Of a stretch of DNA of 64,000 bases, positions 11,787 through 25,199 are shown piece by piece. The stretch covers positions 558,001-622,000 of the forward strand of contig BLAL01000194.1 in assembly GCA_015698045.1 (NCBI GenBank). The letters are read 5' to 3'. The translations under genes and the position numbers were made by a program. Position 1 is the stretch's first letter; every line of letters starts with the position of its first letter. The DNA is from Rhizophagus clarus (taxonomy: Eukaryota; Glomeromycota; Glomeromycetes; Glomerales; Glomeraceae). The notes beneath the pieces are model-generated. The model did no database searches. It was not told where the DNA came from and saw nothing but the letters and a program-made list of their open reading frames with translations.

Positions 11787-13302
11787 ATGACCAAACAATT
11801 TTTTCCAAATTTAAGTCAAAACTATATAGAGATTTTGGAAGATGATGAATATTATGATGTTACTATTGAAGTTGGGGAGGATCCAAACGTAAAAATATTT
11901 CGTGCACACATGATTATCTTGTATCACCGTTCTCCATTTTTACGACGAACTTTATCTTCCAACAAAAAAAATGATAATGGTATCTTGACTCACATAAAGT
12001 TTTCAAATATTTTGCCAGAAATCTTTAAGATTATTTTAAAGTAAGTTATGTATTGATTTTATTATAATTATATTAAGTATTTATATTGATTATAAAATTT
12101 TATCATTTAGATATATTTATGGTGGTATCATTTCATTAAATGAACAAGAACCTTCAGAAATTTTAAAAATTTTGGCTGCTGCTGATCAACTACTTCTTCA
12201 AGAACTAATTGAGTATTTACAAAAATATTTGATCGAAAATAAATCAGATTGGATGGAACAAAATTTTGAACTCATTTACCAAACAAGTTTCAAATCTAAT
12301 TCTTTACTAGAACTTCAACAATATTGTACAAATTTAATGGCTAAATCTCCTGAAAAAGTATTTAAATCACTTGATTTTACTTCTATTCCTGAAAAGTCAT
12401 TACTTTCGCTCATTAAAAGAGATGATTTGCAAATGAAAGAAATAGAAATCTGGGAACACGTATTAAAATGGGGACTTGAAAAAAATGCTACACTTCTTCC
12501 AGATCCTACAACTTGGTCAGATGATGATTTCAAAATGATGAAAAATACTCTAGAACATTGTTTACCTTTGGTTAGATTTTTTAGTTTATCTTCTGATGAT
12601 TTCTTTCAAAACGTTCGACCTTATAAAAAAATTTTAAAACATCAACTATATGAGGAATTACTAGAATCTTACTTAAATTCTAGTTGTGAGCCAAGTGAAG
12701 ATATTTTACTTCCTAGATGTAGAAATATTGATGGAATTATTGATTCAAAAATTGTCAATTTAAATATTGTTTCTTTAATTTCAAGATGGATTGATAAAAT
12801 AGATATTAAAAGCAAATTTGCTTATTTAAGGGAATTATATTTACCATATAAATTTCAATTATTATTAAGAGGAAGTCGTGATGGATTCACTCCTAAAAAA
12901 TTTCATGAATTATGTAATGATAAACTTTATACTGTAACATTTATTAAAATAAAAGAAACGGAAGAAATTATTGGAGGATATAATCCTTTAGAATGGAAAT
13001 CTTCTGGTGATTATATTAAAACAAAGGATAGTTTTATATTTTCTTTTAAAAATAAAAATGATTTTAAAGATCCAACTTTAAGTTATGTAATGGATATGGA
13101 TTATGCATTGTATTATGATGGGTATTATGGACCTACGTTTGGTGAAGATATAGAAATATATGTGGAAGAGGATGATGATTCAAAAGAATATGATTATTGT
13201 CATTATAAACAGCAATGTTATGAAAAAATTTTAAGAGTCACGAAGAATTTATTTTTAATAGAAGATTATGAAGTATTTCAGATTATAAGGAGGAATGATT
13301 AA
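11787..13302 (+). CDS. BTB/POZ-BACK-TLDc domain protein, intact
   Basis: Exons 11787-12040 and 12111-13302 join inside the Lys codon just before YIYGG and give 481 residues. The BTB/POZ domain covers about residues 20-120 (DVTIEVGED, IFRAHMIIL, SPFLRRTL, YIYGGIISL). A BACK domain follows at about 140-255 (LMAKSPEKVF, LIKRDDLQMKEIEIWEHVLKWG). A TLDc domain runs from about 297 to the end (SKIVNLNIVSLISRWI, LLLRGSRDGFT, GGYNPLEW, DSFIFSF, GPTFG). BTB-BACK proteins are commonly cullin-3 adaptors; TLDc domains bind V-ATPase in other eukaryotes. The combined fold is a hallmark of the expanded Rhizophagus family, whose role is not established. All domains are complete and no break is seen. It is the closest relative in this window of the gene at 26336. 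Confidence 0.92.
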
Positions 13303-15655
13303 ATTTTACATAAATTATAAAATATAAGGTTTTTGATATTAAATCTTATATACAGAAATTTTCAATATAATTAAAGTCTTATATTGGTCATATTTTATGC
13401 TTGTTGCTTTATTGAATGATTTGTCTTTCGCCATTTAATAAAGGAAGTTTAAATTGTATACAATGTTTATATTTGAAACCGTAGTATACTAAATTTTTTA
13501 AGAAAATTCACATTGGTTTCCTTTCTTTTTAAATAAATGTATATTTAACTCTTAAAAAAACTTATTAAGGATCAACAATTATAAATTGACCATGATTTAA
13601 CCTGTCGAAACTCTGAATATTTCATATTTAATAAAAATAAATTGAATATGTCCTGGCTTTTTTAATAGAAAGATACTTCTTTATAGTCACAATCGCCCTT
13701 ATTATCACTATTACATTAAACACCGTCGGTCCAATAAATTAATAAACATATGATAATTTCCTCCTTTTACATTTGGTTTTTTACAGGGCTTTGTAAAAAT
13801 ATTACAAAGAAAACACACTCCTCAATTAACATTTTATATTTGAAAATATTTTATATAGTTAAATTTATGATTTAATATATAATTCAAAATCACAATCACG
13901 GTTTTGCAACTTTAAATACTCATATCTATATAATAAATCCTCTGTTATAAGCACTTCTTTTTATAATCACACAATATGGAGGCCCGATGGGTGTGTTTAT
14001 ATGGGAATGACTGTATTTGAAATATAAACAACATGTTGAGACGGTACTAGTAATCATAGGGTACTATTTTTGGGTACTTTATGCAGTGGATGCAGTGGCA
14101 CATGGTATATGTTCTTTTAAATGTGTGAAATTATCAGTACACGTAACTAAATATGCATCTTGCATTGGAACTAAAGATTGTCAATGGTCTTTTTTTAGAC
14201 TTTCAGATATTGATAATGAAAGGAATTTACTAATTTTTTATTGAATTATTTTATTTAAATGTTTTCTAATATTTCATGGGTTCTGGCTTCAAATTTTGAC
14301 ATTAATGAATATGGTTAGTTTTGAAAAAATGTGAGCAAATTTTATTTTCTTTATTATTTGTTTAATCAAACAGACAAAATGTTCCAGTTTTCTAAACATG
14401 TAAAATTTTGATAGAGAAGCAGAAGTTCAAAATCGCTTAATTTAGAATTTCAATAGAAAGTTTTTTCTTTATATTGTAAGTATTTTAACAAATAAATTTC
14501 AGTTTCTTTGAAGAAACATTTATTAACATTTTGTTTTTATTTTTTTAGGCAATTTCTTTAAATATCTATGGATACAGATTTCAGTAAGGTTGAAGTGTTT
14601 ATAGACTGCCTTTAACAAAATGTTTATTAACATTTCTGTTTGATCCATTTCTTTTTTTAGGTGGATCTGTTATACTGATACCTTTCTGAGGCGGAATCAG
14701 ATGTTATTTTAAGGTCATTGAACAGAAAGGGTAATAAGCAGATGGAGACCAACTCAAGAGGTACATGTGATACCTGTCACTCCTCTAAGAATTATGTGTA
14801 ATAAAGACAATGAATTACTACAAGAACATCATGAAATCTGACAAGGTCCTGCTGACTATTTGAAACTAATCAACGGGTGAGCTGCAATTTGATGATTTGC
14901 AATAAAGCCAAAAGAATCAAAAATGCATGAATTTTGGAGGACTTTATTTTTTTTGGTTTTTTTTTAACAAGAATGTTATTAACATATCATTATTTTTTTT
15001 CTATTTAGGGAAGTTCCAATACAATTTTAATAGAAACATGTCCAAATATGATATCAAGTTTTAAATTCAAGTTAAATGAGTTAAATGTAAACTATTTTTT
15101 TATTTTTTGCTTTTCAAATTAAATACAATAGGAATTTAATTAAGGAATTAATATTATTATTACAGCAACAAAATAAATAATAAATCTATATATAATAAAA
15201 TTGATAAAAATTGATATTAATAACGTCATATTATCATAAAATTCGATAATTGATTGTTATTGTTAATGTTTCTTTTATTTTAATTTGCAGGTTTTGCTTT
15301 AAATAATTTTATTAATTATGGTAATGCATCAAAGATATACTGTATTTTGCGATTTTAAAAGGAACATTTACTAGATTTCTCTCTTCTTTTTGCTGGCTTT
15401 ATTAATATCGGATAATTAAATTCTTTGATTTTTTTTTACCAATTCAGTCTATAATGAAATCACACTTCAAAACTTGTCTTGAGAAACATCTGTAGCTTCA
15501 GAATTATATTTTTATTTTTCTTTCTGTTGTAATTCTTAATGCAAAAATTATATATCAGGCTATATTAGGATAACCAATATTCGTCTAAAATTTACCTGTA
15601 ACCTGCCTGATATGTGCCAACCTGAATGTAATAAAATTGCTCAAAGCTCCCTGAC
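13303..15655. other. Intergenic region with intron-like fragments, no gene supported
   Basis: This is AT-rich sequence. A 75-codon open frame at 14017-14244 (plus) contains several Cys but no family motif. At 14540-14720 and 14950-15010, T-tracts ending in AG are followed by less AT-rich text (for example after 14660, GTGGATCTGTTATACTG), as if exons of an old gene remained. I could not read a continuous product. Confidence 0.35.
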
Positions 15656-15664
15656 ATGTTTAAC

Positions 15665-16243
15665 TGGGGTGGTCTTTCAACTAAGTAAATCAAAACTATG
15701 TATAGACCCTATGAAATTAACTATTGATAGATTTTTTTTCTGAAATTAAAGCCGATCATATTTAACTTATTGATTTCGGGTATTCAAATAATGCTCCCAT
15801 ATACATCTTCCCGTTAAAAAAGCTAAAATCTTTAAATCTGATAAATTGTTCTTTATTACTTTAAAAGCAATACTTAACATTTAAACAGATGCATAACATC
15901 CCTAAGAAAATGCCAATAGAATGATTTTTCGGAAAATATTAAAGAATAAAGATTTTTTTCTATGCGAAAGTAGTTGAGATGCAGTTTAGAAACTTACTTT
16001 ACGTTTTTGTATTCCTTTTTTGAGAAAAAACGTTCTATTACATGAAAGAGACAATATTTTAAAATACTTTTATATAAACCAGAACGAAAATAATGGGAGG
16101 GATCCAGAGTTATGAAAGAATAATTTTAATAGGAATTTTATTATAAAAACCAATTTTAATAGCTATCACGAGAAAATCTATCAATAGTGATTTTGCCGCA
16201 GTCCATACATAATTTTGATTTAATTAGTTGATTGACCACCCCA
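15665..16243. mobile_element. 579-bp MITE with about 70-bp TIRs and 9-bp target duplication (Mutator-like)
   Basis: The element begins TGGGGTGGTC and ends GACCACCCCA. The arms 15665-15734 and 16173-16243 are inverted copies with scattered mismatches; both contain ATCAAAAYTATGTAT on one strand and CTATTGATAGATTTT at the inner end. The flanks are exact 9-bp direct repeats ATGTTTAAC at 15656-15664 and 16244-16252. There is no open frame. Long TIRs with 9-bp duplications are typical of Mutator-like elements, so this is probably a non-autonomous relative. The GGGGTGG end is what I would use to find its autonomous partner. Confidence 0.8.
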
Positions 16244-16432
16244 ATGTTTAACGTTTACTTGTTGATCATACACATTTCATTTATGCTGCATATTTATTGT
16301 ATATATTTTATTATATATATTAACTGGATATCTTATTAAACCTATTAAGTATGGCGCGAATATAGTAGTCCACAGTAAGTTTTCTAATTATTATATTCTT
16401 TAAAATAAAAAGATATCTAATAGTGAAATTAT

Positions 16433-17187
<755 letters not shown>

Positions 17188-17269
17188 AGTAAATATATCA
17201 ATAAATTATATATATAAAAATAAAATAATTTTTTTTTTTCCTTTAAAAAAAAAAAAAAAAATAATAAAA

Positions 17270-17850
17270 TGACTTACCAAAATATATTAGATTTTGATTC
17301 GGTAATAAAGTAGCACCATAATAAAATCTAGGGTTGGAGCATTATTTAAATTTCCTATATTATAAACCAAATTTATCATATCTAAAATGATCAAATCATT
17401 TGATAAACCAAGTTCATCCGAAGTACCACCAAATAAATAAATTTTACCATTAAAATCAATAATGGCTTCTACATTTCTTTTACTTATAATATTAAGATTA
17501 TTTAAAATATTAGGAGTATTCCATGTATCAATTTGTGCATTATATGCATAAACCAAATTTAATAAATCATTTTCATTAGTTGAAAAACCTCCATATATAA
17601 ATAATGTATCATTATTTATTCCTCCTTTAGCTGCAGCAGCAGACCAACGAGTTGGAATTTGAGTATTTGATAAAAACACCCATGTTAAATTTGTTGTGTC
17701 AAATGATTTTGAACAATCAAGATAAAAAAATTCTTTTAAAGCGATTTCATTTGTTGTTGGATTCGTCGTTATACTTTCTCCTCCTAATATATATAATTTA
17801 TAATTAATAACTGTCGCTGTATGAGCAATCCTTTCTTGTGGTTAATGTAA
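17270..17850 (-). pseudogene. Kelch-repeat protein fragment
   Basis: The minus strand reads parts of three kelch blades: HTATVINYKLYILGGES, then SAAAAKGGINNDTLFIYGG, then NVEAIIDFNGKIYLFGGTS. Each shows the hydrophobic-GG motif, and WNT or LTW stands at the expected conserved Trp positions. The frame is open from about 17838 to 17287. Just upstream a stop interrupts text that looks like a further blade. Near 17330 the likely continuation (PRFYYGATLLPNQNLIYFG) lies in another frame, so at least one frameshift is present. Kelch blades form beta-propellers for protein contacts; kelch genes are numerous in glomeromycetes. The fragment lies tail-to-tail with the sulfhydrylase pseudogene. Neither a start nor a proper end is recognisable. 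Confidence 0.75.
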
Positions 17851-18087
17851 TTTTTGTGATTTTACTATTATTACTTCAAATAATATTTGAAGCAATATAC
17901 ACCATAAAATAAACCATTTGGATGATCTTTTAACATCATATATATATTTTTTTTTTGTTTAAAATGAAAAAACATTATATATGTAATTTTTTTGAAAAGA
18001 GGAAAAGGGAAAAAAAAGAAAAAGTTATGCGTGTAATTGAAAGAGGATATTAATACCGGAACTAATATATTGGTTGTGTCACGGATT

Positions 18088-18168
18088 TATGAGGCGCCGT
18101 TCTGATCAAAAATCCGGGATCTGATCCAGGGTTTAATCCCGGACTTTTGATCAGAACGGCGCCTCATA
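18088..18168. repeat. 81-bp near-perfect palindrome flanked by a 6-bp direct repeat
   Basis: Arms 18088-18120 and 18136-18168 are 33-bp inverted copies that differ at one position; as RNA that mismatch would be a G-U pair. The loop is 15 nt. The arms start TATGAGGCGCCGTTCTGATC and are much more GC-rich than the surrounding DNA. CGGATT occurs directly outside both ends (18082-18087 and 18169-18174), as a target duplication would. It looks like a tiny foldback transposon; a transcription-linked hairpin is the alternative. Confidence 0.8.
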
Positions 18169-20140
18169 CGGATTAAAATTATTTGTTTCGCAAATATATA
18201 TGCATTATATCTCTATTAAGTAGTATTACAATTACAAAATCTTATACGAATTATGTGATAAAAAATATGCAACCAACTTTCGTCCCTAAAAAAAAAAATT
18301 ATATATATATTAATAATATTAATAAATAATAATAGACAAACAATTTCACAAATAAGAGGAAGGGGGGTAAATTATGCAAGGTCAAAATAGATATGGTCGA
18401 TTTATTCCATATAAAAAAATAAATAATTTCATTTCTTTTAAATTTGAAACGACAAATATTTTCATGGCAATATTTTTATGACGAAGGATAAATTTTTTGA
18501 GAGGAAGTCGCAAGGTTATTATCATAGTTCGCTTTAGTAAAAACTTGATGTACCACAGGTCATCAGATTTCCACAGGAACTACATACTTTACATATATTA
18601 TCTTTCCACTGTGTAAATAAATAATGATATCATTTGATGAATTTAAATGATAAAATCGGGTGAAATTAATAAATATGATATTTATCTAATAAATCAAAAA
18701 AAAATTCATTATTTTCAAAAAAAAAAAAAAAAAAAGACGTCAATACTTTCTCCATGGAAAAAAATCCGGAGGTTTCTGAAATGTTTGGGAATGTTCCGAA
18801 AATCGCTTGGAGTATATGATAATTTGTTTTTGTAAAGTTTGTGATATTCCGGATATTTTCTGTGTATCCCGACGTTTTCCGAATGTGATTCTCACACCAA
18901 GGCATTATCGATGGTATTTTTCCTTTTTTCTCATAAGTCTCAACGATTAAATAAAGATATACATTATACGAAATATTACTTCCGTATGAGACTAAATCAT
19001 GAAATAATTAACCAAAAAAAAAATTAATTCATTTATAAAGTAGATCATAATTTAAATTTTTTACCGCCAAAAAAAAAAAATAATTACGTAAATATACCCA
19101 TAATTCTTTTTGTAACACATTAGTAATTTGCTTTGTAATATACCATAGACTCTCTCAGACAAAAAAATACCTAGAAATTGTGGAACAAAGAACCATCTCT
19201 ATATGCACGTGACTCTTCGATACGGGTTTTTAAAATCGTTTTAATAAAATGTACAAAAATCAATTATTATTGAAAAAAATTTCATTCAATTACTCGTTAA
19301 TAAAGAAATGCGACGTTTTAAAAATCAAAAAAAAAAAAAAAAATTAATTTTTGCCTCTTTCCAATTTTTAATAATCACTTGGGAGAATTTTTATTGAGTC
19401 TTTTAAAATGTAACGGCTAATACTATTACACAAACTTCACTGTTATCAAACTTATACTTTTATTAGTAATTCATCATAAAAATATTATGGATTTATTAGC
19501 CAAAAAAAATTCTGTCATTGCAGATTATATTGCGATATTATAATTATTAAAAAAAAAATTTCTCGTTTGATATGTTGCTCGATTTGAATAAATGACACGT
19601 TTCATTTTTTTGACTTTTTTTTGAGTCATATGAGTCACAGTACATACGATTTGATATAATTTCTTCCATATTTGACATATTATTCCTAATAACAAAGATT
19701 ATCATAGTCCGATATGGTAATATTACTGTGAAAAAATGGCATCGTCTTGGCGCGACGAGGAGACTTTATTACTGTTGTCGACTCATCTGTAGTAATATTG
19801 ACAAAATCTGAGTCACAACTTTTATACTTAACATTTATCACCGTTATCGGTTTAATTTATCTAATCGATAAATAAAAGTCTCTACAATTTTTTTCTATAT
19901 AAGACCCGCTTTTTTTCTTTTTTTTCTCTTGCACTGATATCAACTCTTCTTGCACTTGATATCAGTAAATAATATCTCTCTCGTGCAGTTTTTTAAAACT
20001 ATTAAAAAATAACACGTCTAAATTGCACGCAATTTTTTAATCAAAATAATACTTAAGTTCCTTAAGTACAAAGAAACAACAATAACTAAACATACGAAAA
20101 GATAGGGCACATAACAACGACAAATAAAGCGGCCCAACAA
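18169..20140. other. AT-rich intergenic region, nothing recognised
   Basis: The sequence has several poly-A runs (18718-18735, 19326-19342) and no supported gene. Around 18750-18900 a patch is richer in CCGGA/TTCCGGA-type words than the rest, perhaps a decayed mobile element, but I cannot define ends. Confidence 0.4.
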
Positions 20141-20159
20141 ATTAAAAAATAAAATCAAT

Positions 20160-20310
20160 TACTATCAGAGTTGCAACAAGCAAGTCTCTCGAAATATAAC
20201 GATGAAGAGAATATCTCGTTTGCCGCAAAGTAGCGCGAGAAGTGGAAGAAAAAATTCCAAACTATCGCAAACTATTTGAAGAAAAGGCAAGCATTTTATG
20301 CGTGATGCCT
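20160..20310 (+). pseudogene. Coding relic of unknown family
   Basis: The plus strand reads SELQQASLSKYNDEENIS and, after an in-frame TAG, REKWKKKFQTIANYLKKR. This resembles the charged helical text of a real protein rather than chance AT-rich translation. It lies just before the inverted duplication at 20523-21092 and may belong to the same old gene. No function can be given. Confidence 0.35.
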
Positions 20311-20522
20311 CTCCTTGTCCCACTATTTATGATGATAATTAGAATAAGAAAAAAGCTTGTAAGTACCTTCATCTGAGAAGGCTTTCTAATTTTTTATATT
20401 GATAAAAGTACACAGCTAATATTCTTTCTAATAGATCAATCTTATCAAAGCCACTACCACTGGCAAAAAAGAGTTTCCACCATTTGTGGATAATGAAGAA
20501 GAAATTCCACCACTAGATAATG

Positions 20523-21092
20523 TCTTACTTGTAACAGAATGAAGTGGTATTCCATCTGGAAAACATGTGGGTGAAATTTTAACAAAATAATAATATATTA
20601 AACTTGCAAATCCACAAAGAAGAGGAAAAGCATAACAAGGTTGAAAGGGCAACATTGAGATACTCTAAAATCATTGACCTTTCGCTCAAATTTGAGATTG
20701 GCTTACTTTTGATGAGTTTGTATTCATGAAAAAGGATCATGAAACTAACTTAAATGTTCAGGTCATTTCGAACTATCTAAGAAAAGTGTAAGTTTCCACA
20801 CATATTAATTATATTTTCAACTTTCATGATGAATATGTTGTTAACTTCTTCTTTTATTTCAGGAATCTTTAAGAATGTTTCATGATCCTTTTCATGAATT
20901 CAACTCTTCAAAGTAGTGAGTGGAAAGGTCAATGATTTTTGAAACTGAGTATCTCATAGTTGCCCTTTCAACTGCGTTGAGCTTTTCCTTTATCTTTGCG
21001 GATTTTGCAAGTTTTGAAACATTATTTTTGTTAAAAATTTCATCCACATTTCGTTAGATGGCATTACTCACTTCATTGCCATTGCAAGTAAG
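20523..21092. repeat. Imperfect inverted duplication of an unknown coding relic
   Basis: Arms 20523-20744 and 20877-21092 are inverted copies with scattered differences, separated by about 130 bp. Both contain GTTGAAAGGGCAAC, GAGATACTC and TCATTGACCTTTC in one orientation or the other. The right arm, read on the minus strand, stays open as DEIFNKNNVSKLAKSAKIKE and on through RATMRYSVSKIIDLSTHYFE. The left arm (plus strand) is more decayed. One coding fragment was therefore copied in inverted orientation. A transcript through it would form a long hairpin. Confidence 0.65.
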
Positions 21093-21169
21093 GCATTCTG
21101 GAACATATGGACAAATATTGCTAGTAAGTTGTTGCTTATTATACTTGTCATTGTATTTTAATTTGGCAT

Positions 21170-21370
21170 ATAGGAATCTGACTGATAATATTTATCCACA
21201 GTAAGAAACTAGTAACAAGCTGGGTGAAAATTTTGAAGGATTTTATAAAATTAATATCCTTAAGAAGAATAATATTGAGAATTATAAAAACTGTATCCTC
21301 CTAAATGCGCCTGGTTCAACTTCGGATGCCTTTGGGATTCGACCACATCAAATGGTCACATTACAAGTAT
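21170..21370 (+). pseudogene. Coding relic, unknown
   Basis: The plus strand reads NLTDNIYPQ, a stop, then TSNKLGENFEGFYKINILKK and NCILLNAPGSTSDAFGIRPH before the frame closes. The composition is protein-like, but I recognise no domain. It follows the inverted duplication and could be the 3' part of the same dead gene. Confidence 0.3.
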
Positions 21371-23611
21371 AGTTTTATTGGCGAATCATGGTGGACGCCA
21401 AAAAAAACATTGCAATCTCAGCTTGAACGGATAAAATCCTAGGATTTATCCGGATTATCCTATTAGAGTAAGGGTGAGATTCATTTAGAATCAATAATTG
21501 ATATATTAATTAAATATTGAATAATTATTAGTAAGTAGATTTAGATGTATAAATTTGCGGGGGTACAAAGTTAAAATATTCGGATGTGTACCAGGGTGAT
21601 ATGCGAGGAATGGGGCATATTACGATATAATGTTATTTAATTTGTTAATCTGTTTATTAACAGATTTTCTTTGTAGAATAATAATTTTATTATAGAAATG
21701 AATATTTAGGAAGACAAATAGGATTGTGAGGAAAGAAAAATAGGGCAAATTCGTTAATATCTATTAATATTTATGATCAATTATTAAGATATAAAAATTT
21801 CTACAAAAAATTATTTATACCTTTGATTACAAAATAAAACGGATATAACTATTGTACCTTTTTACAATTTTTTTCAAATATGAAATGGAAACGTGCATCG
21901 ATTATGAATTATCTATGCAACACGAACATAACTATTGACTTAATAAAATATTAATTCCGCATTAGAAAAATATTTTATCTGTTATTTCCTGCTGGTAAAT
22001 ACGAGACTTCATCAAGCAACACTAATTTCCCTAGCTCTATTAATATCTCTATCTATGTTAATTCTGCAGTTCTGACACTTGTATATTGATATTTTGCGCA
22101 TACCCATGACAACTACAAGTCTTGGAATATAAGCTTCATTATAACACAAATTTATAGTTTATAATACAAAAACATAATAAATAAAATAAATATTTTGATT
22201 GTAATATTTTCCAAATGAAAATTTACTTTTGTTATTTTATATTCTGCGAGTTTATTTTTTTTTTTTAAAAAAAAAGAGATATATACTCGTGAATTTAATA
22301 ACAATTCCCAAAAATTAGAATTCTTATAAACAAATAATAGCTTATCTTAATTGATGATTATCCATAATTAAAATGTGATTTATTGTAACATTGAAACTTC
22401 CTGAAACCTTAGCTTCATTCACCATGTCCAATCTCCCCAAAAGTTCACATTTATATGGATTTCCAAAATGTATTAGATGCATTCAACAAACTAGAACCAC
22501 GTATTACACATAATCAAACGTCTCAAATAAACGGTCCTTTTGTCATTCGGAGATTCTATTTATAAAGAGCAGCCAAAGAAGGAGCGACGTCAAACTATAT
22601 TATCTTAATTAACCATTCGGAATGCTCGGAATCACAATACTAGGAAAATTTTAAGAAATATCTCTAGCAATATTAGATTTAACAAATTTTAATGCATAAA
22701 GATCTATTACGGCTGGTATTGGATCAAAGAATGGATATCCGTTTAAATTTACTTGGATCTGATTGATATAAATCTTTCTATTCGTTTTTTTCCATTCGCT
22801 TTATAATAAATTACTAATATATATATATACAGTATATATATATTTTTTATTGATCTAATGAGATATTAATATTATCTGTTATGGTGTAATAAATAATTAA
22901 TTATAACGATGTCAATATTATATAATTAATAATTCTAATTGAATGAACCGTTGATTAATAAGTTATTAAATTTTTACGTTATATATTTTTTTTATATTCA
23001 AATGAAGTTTCACAAATAATTTCTATTTCTTGTGTATTGAATCTTATAAATTATTTAAAGATTGTAAATATAGATGTTATTGACATTACCGAAGATGAGA
23101 AAATAATATACATCTAATACAAATAATTCACTAATAAGAACACCAAAATAATGAAGAACATGAATTAAAAATTGAGCGTGAGTGATTAAACTTCAAAAAT
23201 TAAAGCATGAATTTAATGTCAATACTAAGTAATTCTCAATCATTCTTTTTTATTTCAGAAATTAAATTGAAATTTTAAAGAAATGGATTGTAATAGATTT
23301 TGTAATAAGCTAAGGATAATACATACTTTATTTTGTTAAATTAAATTTTTTTTATATAGATGCTGGGTAATAAGCGTTTAAGATGTTTAAAAAAAACAGA
23401 AACTTTTAGAATTAGCTCATGCAAGTAATATTTTTAATGGAATGCTCGCGACTTTATTGTAAACTTCAAAACAAGAGATTTCTAGTATCTATTATTATTA
23501 ATAATACAACATGCTAAAAATAAAAACTGTTATTAAGTGAACGATTTAAAATAAGCTTTCTATTTTCAAAAAACTGATGCATGAGGTAAGGTGTAAAAAT
23601 TGTTCAGATTC
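21371..23611. other. AT-rich intergenic region, nothing recognised
   Basis: No gene, RNA or repeat pair could be supported. The sequence at 22400-22640 is less AT-rich than its neighbours but has stops in all frames within short distances. Confidence 0.4.
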
Positions 23612-23932
23612 TTAATAGTTTTGCAGGAAGGAATTTATATTAAGACGAAGGTGTAATTTCAATTTATCAATATAAGAAAAAAAATCAAATGTAGGTCGGT
23701 CATGTGAATTTAGTTCAGTCCAATCTTTCAAATCAACATCACAGGACTCAGTCTGCATCAAATATTTACTGACTTCACTAAAAATTGATGTCAAAAAGAT
23801 CATTTTTTTTGGAGGTTGCCGTGTGATAAATAAATTCTCACCTATTTGAAAATAGATACACTGTATCGCGATTATAAATAGCCTGCCGTGGGCTTCAGAC
23901 TGACGTCCTATTGTAAGAGGAATAAAAAACAA
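23612..23932 (-). CDS. Doubtful small open frame, unknown
   Basis: An open frame of about 106 codons on the minus strand, with protein-like text (SEVSKYLMQTESCDVDLKDW and PTFDFFSYIDKLKLHLR). The first codon of the open stretch is not ATG, and the first ATG lies near codon 44. No domain, signal or neighbour supports it. It may be a relic exon or chance; I keep it only because its composition differs from the surrounding AT-rich noise. Confidence 0.2.
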   Translation of the reverse strand: MFFIPLTIGRQSEAHGRLFIIAIQCIYFQIGENLFITRQPPKKMIFLTSIFSEVSKYLMQTESCDVDLKDWTELNSHDRPTFDFFSYIDKLKLHLRLNINSFLQNY

Positions 23933-24779
23933 TGACTAGAAAGAGATGCATATTTATTTGTATAATGCAATTATACGCAATGTTTGCACAGGAATTGTAT
24001 AACATTATTTTTCATCAGAAAATGATTTGCCGAATGCTTTATCCATTTTTTCTACAGCAATATCTAGTTTATTTACTAAATCGCATTACTGTTAATTCGA
24101 TTAGGAATAGTGTGGCATTTATAAAACCTGTACAACGTGTCTTTACTAATACTATCCTAATTCATTCAACTCTTTGTAGACCAAAATTAGACCTGAGTTA
24201 AAGTAGTAGCATATTCTCTCCATAGTTGTTCGTCCTGTTCTGATGGATATGAGAACGGATAATCACGTCCCTCATTATTTCCGTTGTCACAAATTTTTAA
24301 TAAAGACAATTGAAATGATGAGATGTGTAATGTGCTGAAAAATTCTAATTATACAAAAAAAATGTTACCAGCCTGTGATGATGTTTAATTCGTAGGCTTC
24401 ACCTACTAATTTCATTGAATTGTTCAGTATAATTTGTTCGATACAACCATTTCAATACTCTTATGTTCAGTTTCTTATGTAACGGTTGGAAAGAATAAGA
24501 AATTTATATACTGATACATCAGCTAGACGATATTAGTTACTTGTGGAGTTGAAAAAAAAAATGCTTATTGTTGTAATAGCAGGAACAAGGAAATGAATAT
24601 CATATAAAAATAAAGTGAAATTTTACAATTTTATTATCATCCGGTTCGTTCATTAGATAATGGTGCTACTAATATTCTTTGTCCTGAATCTGAATGTACT
24701 GTATATCAAGAACATGGCTTATTTGCAAATTAATCTACAATGCATATTTACTCTGTAGTCGTAATATTCTTATTCTCAA

Positions 24780-25016
24780 GATGAAAACGATTTTAATAAT
24801 CTTGTTAAAATTGCCTATAAATCAACAAAATCAATTGAGTTTTTGAGAATAATTAATCAAATAAAAAAACTTGATATATTTACTGCACTGTATGTGATTA
24901 ATGTTACTGATTTTCCTGCGGATGATTACTTTAAGGAAATAAAGCCACACTTAGTCAAATACGGTCAACTGTACGACCGAAAAATTGCGCAAAAATTACA
25001 TAATAATATTAGGTAA
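24780..25016 (+). pseudogene. Relic exon of unknown family
   Basis: A 78-codon open stretch reads DENDFNNLVKIAYKSTKSIE, then FLRIINQIKKLDIFTALYVI, and ends near LYDRKIAQKLHNNIR. An AG/GTAATT junction at its end could be a donor site. There is no start codon in frame and no recognised domain. It lies about 180 bp before the Crinkler fragment and might once have belonged to the same locus. Confidence 0.3.
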
Positions 25017-25199
25017 TTAATAATATTTACTCACATTAATCATTATATTTTTTTCTGTTACTGATCGAAGTCCGTAACACATGAAAGTCTATTTTATTAG
25101 TCATAATGTATTCAAAAATACTTTCAAACTTTTCAAAATTTATTTTTCAATCTTATTCAACCTTCATTAAAAAAAACTAATAGCTTTATCACCAACAAA

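Noticed and set aside
23932-24201. 89-codon open frame on the plus strand
   Set aside because: No domain, AT-driven composition and no neighbour support; I could not distinguish it from chance.
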